NCBI GenBank assembly: GCA_963782185.1
Contig: CAWAJB010000018.1
Span: 1-64,000 of the forward strand
Direction: 5' to 3'
Length of the DNA stretch: 64,000 nt
Origin: RYN-230 sp963782185
GTDB taxonomy: Bacteria > Actinomycetota > Actinomycetes > Streptosporangiales > Streptosporangiaceae
Shown here one piece after another: positions 60,629-64,000 of the stretch (the stretch's first letter is position 1; every line of letters starts with the position of its first letter). A program made the position numbers and the translations under genes. The notes below the pieces were generated by a model that was not told where the DNA came from, searched no databases, and saw only the letters and a program-made list of their open reading frames with translations.

Positions 60629-61390
60629 GTGCCCGAGTGTCCCACCTTCCTCCAGCTGCCGGCCCGGTCAGCCAAACCCCGGTCCCGCGGGGTCACCCAC
60701 GTGCTGGACACCGGGCTCACCCCGGAGGGCACCCGGGCCTTCCTGGGCCAGGCGGGGCACCTGGTGGACATCGTGAAGGTGGGCTGGGGCATCGGGTACA
60801 TCGACCCGGCGCTGGAGGAGCGGGTGGGCATCTGCGCGGAGTACGACTGCCCGGTCTCGCCGGGCGGGACCCTGCTCGAGGTGGCCGCGGCCCAGGGCCG
60901 GATCGGGGAGTTGCGGGACTGGGCGCTCAAGGTCGGCATGACGCACATCGAGGTGTCCAACGGGCTGCGGGCCCTGCCGGCCAGCCGCAAGCGCGCCCTG
61001 GTCCGCGAGCTGGCCGCGGACTTCGTGGTGCTGGCCGAGACCGGCGCGAAAGAGGGTAACCATCCGCCGACCCCGGCGGGGTGGGCCCAGGAAATGGCCC
61101 GTGACCTCGACGCCGGCGCGACCTGGGTGATCGCCGAGGGCCGCGAGAGCGGCCGGGTCGGGCTCTATCACCCGGACCAGGGCGTCCGCGAGGACCTGGT
61201 CACGGGCATCCTGGACCGGATCCCCCAGGACAAGGTGATCTTCGAGGCGCCGGACAAGGTCCAGCAGGCCTGGTTCGTCCGGCAGTTCGGGGCGGACGTG
61301 AACCTCGGCAACGTCGCGCCGGCCAGCGTGCTGTCGCTGGAGACGTTGCGGCTGGGGTTGCGCGCCGACACCGCCCCGGCCCTGCCGTGA
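60629..61390 (+). CDS. comA: Phosphosulfolactate synthase (coenzyme M biosynthesis)
   Basis: 253 residues. The enzyme adds sulfite to phosphoenolpyruvate to give 2-phospho-3-sulfolactate, the first step of CoM synthesis in methanogens and in Xanthobacter (there XcbB1). The match to ComA is strong throughout: SAKPRSRGVTHVLDTGLTPEGTRAFLGQAGHLVDIVKVGWG, SPGGTLLEVAAAQGRI, THIEVSNGL, DAGATWVIAEGRESGRVGLYHPDQGVREDLV, KVIFEAPDKVQQAWFVRQFGADVNLGNV and LSLETLRLGLRADT. The GTG at 60629 with GGGAGG upstream is the start. The next gene overlaps by four bases (GTGA). The only known uses of this product are CoM and sulfolactate metabolism. Confidence 0.93.
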   Translation: MPECPTFLQLPARSAKPRSRGVTHVLDTGLTPEGTRAFLGQAGHLVDIVKVGWGIGYIDPALEERVGICAEYDCPVSPGGTLLEVAAAQGRIGELRDWALKVGMTHIEVSNGLRALPASRKRALVRELAADFVVLAETGAKEGNHPPTPAGWAQEMARDLDAGATWVIAEGRESGRVGLYHPDQGVREDLVTGILDRIPQDKVIFEAPDKVQQAWFVRQFGADVNLGNVAPASVLSLETLRLGLRADTAPALP

Positions 61391-62337
61391 TCGCCGAGCC
61401 GGCCCCCAACACCATCACCCGGCCCTACCGCGGCCTGTCCGTGCAGGAGGTGGACATCCCGCTCACCCCGGCGGCCATCGGGAACCTGCTGCGCAGCCGG
61501 GAGATCTACCGGCGGACCGCGTTCCTGGTGCTCCGCCACGGTGACCAGACCGCGCTGGCGGCGGTCCGCCCGGCTGATCCCGGCCCGCTGTTCTCGCCGG
61601 TCGCGGAGCTGCGGGTGCTGTCCGGGCCGGACTCCACGGTGTGGATCACCGACCCGGGCACCGACGTGGGCAACGCCTCCTCCCTGGCCGCCGCCGCGCT
61701 CAGGCATCAGCGTGACGGCACGCTCGCCTACGTCGTGCAGGGCAGGTTCGAGCACGTCAACTTCATCTGGCGGCCCGCGCCGGTCCGGATCCGGGTCACC
61801 GAGGTCATCCCGCCCCACCCGCCGAAACTGCTGGCCATGGCCGCGCAGGTGACGGCCTACGACGAGGACCTCCCCCCGGTCAACCTGGTCCTCGACGCCA
61901 TCGATGTGCGCGACCTCATGGCCGCCAACCCTGCCCGGCATTACCTGCTCCCGTGCCGCGGCAGCGGCGTCCCAGCCGAGGGTGACGTCAGCTTCCTGGA
62001 CACCCACCCGCCTTACCAGGACGACTGGCTGCTCATCGGCTGCGAGCGCTCGCGCCAGTTCCACCAGCATTTTTACGCAACGGATCCGTCCCGGGTCGAT
62101 CTGTGCCCGAAGACGAGGATCGTGGCCGGCCCGGACGGGGACCGGGTGCTGACCAAGTGCTGCCTGCTCGAACGCGGAATCGAGGTGGACGCCGCGACAG
62201 CCGTCGTGCCGTGGGGCGCCAACCTGGACGAGGTCCGGGCCGCGCTGCGCGCGCTCTGCGGGGTGCCCCCGGCCGGCGAAGACCCGGCCGGTAGAGACCC
62301 GGCCGGCAGGCTCGCACAGGCGGCCGGCGATGAGTAG
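61387..62337 (+). CDS. Conserved-looking protein of unknown family within the CoM operon
   Basis: I do not recognise the family. 316 residues from a GTG overlapping the comA stop, and its own stop overlaps the next gene by eight bases, so it belongs to the CoM operon. The protein looks soluble and compact up to about residue 285, then has a Pro/Ala/Gly tail coded by a short repeat. Visible blocks are EIYRRTAFLVLRHGDQTALAAVRPAD, VWITDPGTDVGNASSLAAAAL, GRFEHVNFIWRPAPVRIRVTEVIPPHPPKLL, HYLLPCRGSG, LLIGCERSRQFHQHFYA, VDLCPKTRI and VLTKCCLLERGIEV, with five cysteines and several His. By position it may correspond to the uncharacterised fourth gene (XcbE1) of the Xanthobacter CoM cluster, which is inference. 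Confidence 0.75.
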   Translation: MIAEPAPNTITRPYRGLSVQEVDIPLTPAAIGNLLRSREIYRRTAFLVLRHGDQTALAAVRPADPGPLFSPVAELRVLSGPDSTVWITDPGTDVGNASSLAAAALRHQRDGTLAYVVQGRFEHVNFIWRPAPVRIRVTEVIPPHPPKLLAMAAQVTAYDEDLPPVNLVLDAIDVRDLMAANPARHYLLPCRGSGVPAEGDVSFLDTHPPYQDDWLLIGCERSRQFHQHFYATDPSRVDLCPKTRIVAGPDGDRVLTKCCLLERGIEVDAATAVVPWGANLDEVRAALRALCGVPPAGEDPAGRDPAGRLAQAAGDE

Positions 62338-63688
62338 CGCCCACCCGGCCGACTCGGCGATCTTCGGCCACCTGTGGACCACCCCGGAGGCCTCCGCCCT
62401 GTTCACCGACGAGGGCCGCACCCAGTCGTGGCTGCAGATCCTGGCCGCGCTGGCCCAGGCCCAGGCGGACGTGGGCCTCGTGCCGGCCGCCGCCGCCGAG
62501 GCGATCCGGGCGCACGCCGACGTCAGGCTGATCGACCTGGACCTGGTCGCCAAGCAGACCCGTGCGACCGGGCACTCGACCATGGGCCTGATCCGCGCGC
62601 TGCGCGACCTGCTGCCGGAGCACGCGCGCGAGTGGGTCTACTACGGGGCGACCGTGCAGGACCTGTCGGACACGTGGTTCGCGCTCGTGTTCCGGGCCGT
62701 GGGGGACATCGCGGTGCGGGACGTGACCCGGATGCGGGACCGGGCCCTCGACCTGGCCGGGGAGTACCGGGACACGCCGATGTGCGGCCGGACGCACGGG
62801 CAGCCGGGCCTGCCGATCACGTTCGGGTTCAAGGCCGCCGTGTGGGCCGCGGAACTCGACCGGCACCTGGAGCGGCTGGGGCAGGGCCGGGCCCGCTGGG
62901 AGGCCGTCCAGCTCGGCGGGGCGCTCGGGAGCATGGAATTCTGGGGGGACCAGGCCCTCGGCCTGCTGGACGCGTTCGCCGGGCAGCTGGGGCTGGGCGT
63001 GCCGGTGATCCCGTGGATCACGGCCCGGGACGGGGTGGCCGAGTTCGCCTGGCTGCTGGCGGCGATCTCCGCGACCGCCGGCAAGATCGGCAACGAGGTG
63101 TACCAGCTGCAGCGGCCGGAGATCGGGGAGCTGCGGGAGTCGATGCCCCCCGGCACGGTCGGCTCGATCACGATGCCGCACAAGCGCAACCCGGAGATCT
63201 CCGAGCACCTGGTCACCCTGTCCCGGGTGATCCGGGGCCAGGCCGCCGTGGCCCTGGACGGGATGATGTGCGAGCACGAGCGGGACGGCCGCGCCTGGAA
63301 GGCCGAGTGGCTGCTGGTCCCGGAGATCTCGATGGCGTTCGCGGCCTGCGTGGGGTCCGCGGCCCGGATGCTGGACGGGTTGCGCGCCGACCCGGCCCGG
63401 ATGCTCGCCAACATCGACAGCCACCGCGGTTACCTGCTGTCCGAGCCGGTGATGCGGGCGCTGGCCAGCCGGCTCGGCAAGCACTCCGCGCACGACAGCG
63501 TGTACGCCGCGGCCATGCACGGCCTCGACTGCGGGCAGGACTTCCGCACCGCGCTGCGCGCGGACGCCAGGCTGGACGCCATCCCCGACGCCGAACTCGA
63601 CGAGCTGCTGCAGGTGGGGTCCTCCCTGGGCTCATGTGCCGCGTTCGTGGACCGGGTCCGGCGGGAGCGCGCCGGACCATGGCGGTGA
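62330..63688 (+). CDS. Aspartase/fumarase-superfamily lyase, XcbC1-like
   Basis: 452 residues of the adenylosuccinate-lyase/carboxymuconate-cycloisomerase branch. The TGHSTMGLIRAL and YYGATVQDLSDT blocks, the GRTHGQPGLPITFGFK helix with the catalytic-region histidine, and the superfamily signature GSITMPHKRNP (residues 278-288) with its catalytic loop are all present. In Xanthobacter CoM synthesis the AFS member XcbC1 eliminates phosphate from phosphosulfolactate to give sulfoacrylate, and location directly after comA supports that role here. Purine biosynthesis is unlikely given the context. The ATG at 62330 overlaps the previous stop, and the PLP gene overlaps its end. Confidence 0.85.
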   Translation: MSSAHPADSAIFGHLWTTPEASALFTDEGRTQSWLQILAALAQAQADVGLVPAAAAEAIRAHADVRLIDLDLVAKQTRATGHSTMGLIRALRDLLPEHAREWVYYGATVQDLSDTWFALVFRAVGDIAVRDVTRMRDRALDLAGEYRDTPMCGRTHGQPGLPITFGFKAAVWAAELDRHLERLGQGRARWEAVQLGGALGSMEFWGDQALGLLDAFAGQLGLGVPVIPWITARDGVAEFAWLLAAISATAGKIGNEVYQLQRPEIGELRESMPPGTVGSITMPHKRNPEISEHLVTLSRVIRGQAAVALDGMMCEHERDGRAWKAEWLLVPEISMAFAACVGSAARMLDGLRADPARMLANIDSHRGYLLSEPVMRALASRLGKHSAHDSVYAAAMHGLDCGQDFRTALRADARLDAIPDAELDELLQVGSSLGSCAAFVDRVRRERAGPWR

Positions 63689-64000
63689 ATGTGGGCGGCC
63701 GGGATGGCGCCCGCGCGCCCGGTGCCGCGCCCGGTGCCGCGCCCAGTGCCGCGCCCGGCCTGGCGGACCGGGCGCGCGTGAACCTGGTCCTCGCCCCCAC
63801 CCCGCTGCACCCGGCCCCGCGGCTGTCCCGCGAGCTGAGGGTCCCGGTCCTGCTGAAAAGAGACGACCTGGCCGGCGCGGGCCTGGGCGGCAACAAGCTG
63901 CGCGGGCTGGAGTTCCTCATCGCCGACGCGCTCGCGCACGGGTGCGACAGCCTGGTCACCGGGGCGGGCCCCCAGTCGAACTGGACGATGCTGGCCGCCC
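63679..64000 (+). CDS. D-cysteine desulfhydrase/ACC-deaminase-family PLP enzyme, partial (XcbD1-like)
   Basis: The ATG at 63679 overlaps the lyase stop, and 107 codons are visible before the right edge. After a Gly/Pro/Ala leader with three GAAP-type repeats come NLVLAPTPLHPAPRLSREL, VPVLLKRDDLAGAGLGGNKLRGLEFLIADAL (PLP lysine Lys73 in GGNKLR) and TGAGPQSNWTMLAA, the phosphate-binding loop. This is the fold-type-II family of D-cysteine desulfhydrase and ACC deaminase. XcbD1 of the Xanthobacter CoM pathway is a member and is thought to act after sulfoacrylate, on a cysteate-like intermediate. The operon evidently continues beyond the window. Confidence 0.82.
   Translation, partial: MAVNVGGRDGARAPGAAPGAAPSAAPGLADRARVNLVLAPTPLHPAPRLSRELRVPVLLKRDDLAGAGLGGNKLRGLEFLIADALAHGCDSLVTGAGPQSNWTMLAA

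Noticed and set aside
62330..63688. Adenylosuccinate lyase of purine synthesis (purB)
   Set aside because: The superfamily signature is shared, but the gene overlaps CoM-biosynthesis genes on both sides, and no purine genes are near.

Overview
The window comes from a high-GC actinomycete, most likely of the Streptosporangiales/Streptomyces type. The signs are GTG starts, ATGA/GTGA overlaps between genes, an IdeR-type regulator, DUF2530, DUF3027 and DUF3263 proteins, a stand-alone groEL with CIRCE operators, SpoIIE/GAF phosphatases, PucR-like regulators and CCA-encoding tRNA genes.

Positions 1 to 37,260 are mostly chromosomal housekeeping. In order: an XRE regulator/flavoprotein pair beside a 58-residue zinc-ribbon protein and an anti-sigma-like ATPase; tRNA-Gly(CCC); dcd; an hsp20/HspR-like pair; a MerR regulator whose frame runs into a small membrane protein; a PAS-GAF-SpoIIE-ATPase switch behind ideR; pdxH, a citrate synthase and serC; an RNA ligase, MFS and MarR block; DUF2530, DUF3027, a second MFS and cold-shock genes; groEL with two CIRCE elements; a SAM-riboswitch-controlled threonine synthase with a ThiS/MoaD sulfur carrier; trehalose genes otsA and otsB; a SAM hydroxide adenosyltransferase; a mycosin-like protease with a very long tail; plsC; an LCP wall ligase; a nitroreductase broken by an in-frame stop; a DegT aminotransferase that runs into tRNA-Thr(TGT). 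Four genes here are disrupted (three by single-base frame changes in low-complexity linkers or G runs, one by TAG). This means either sequence errors or real decay.

Positions 37,480 to 64,000 form a coherent catabolic and biosynthetic island built around coenzyme M (2-mercaptoethanesulfonate). Three adjacent genes match the epoxide-carboxylation enzymes of Xanthobacter: 2-ketopropyl-CoM oxidoreductase/carboxylase (Cys-x4-Cys plus the diagnostic Phe/His pair), R-hydroxypropyl-CoM dehydrogenase (all catalytic and sulfonate-binding residues at a constant offset of four) and an S-hydroxypropyl-CoM dehydrogenase-like enzyme. Two MetE-fold zinc proteins are candidate epoxyalkane:CoM transferases. 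At the right edge a tightly overlapping operon encodes phosphosulfolactate synthase (ComA), a protein of unknown family, an aspartase/fumarase-superfamily lyase and the start of a D-cysteine-desulfhydrase-like PLP enzyme. This is the gene complement of bacterial CoM biosynthesis.

Around this core lie two MEDS-domain sensors, two PucR-type regulators, a TPP-dependent E1 alpha/beta pair without E2 or E3, an acylating aldehyde dehydrogenase, a CoA-disulfide-reductase-like flavoprotein, a two-subunit CoA-transferase and an ADP-forming acyl-CoA synthetase. The simplest model is: a small hydrocarbon derivative is sensed by MEDS/PucR proteins; its epoxide is captured by CoM, oxidised and carboxylated to a beta-keto acid, which is activated with CoA; the cofactor is made locally. 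No alkene monooxygenase is in view, so the substrate is unknown.
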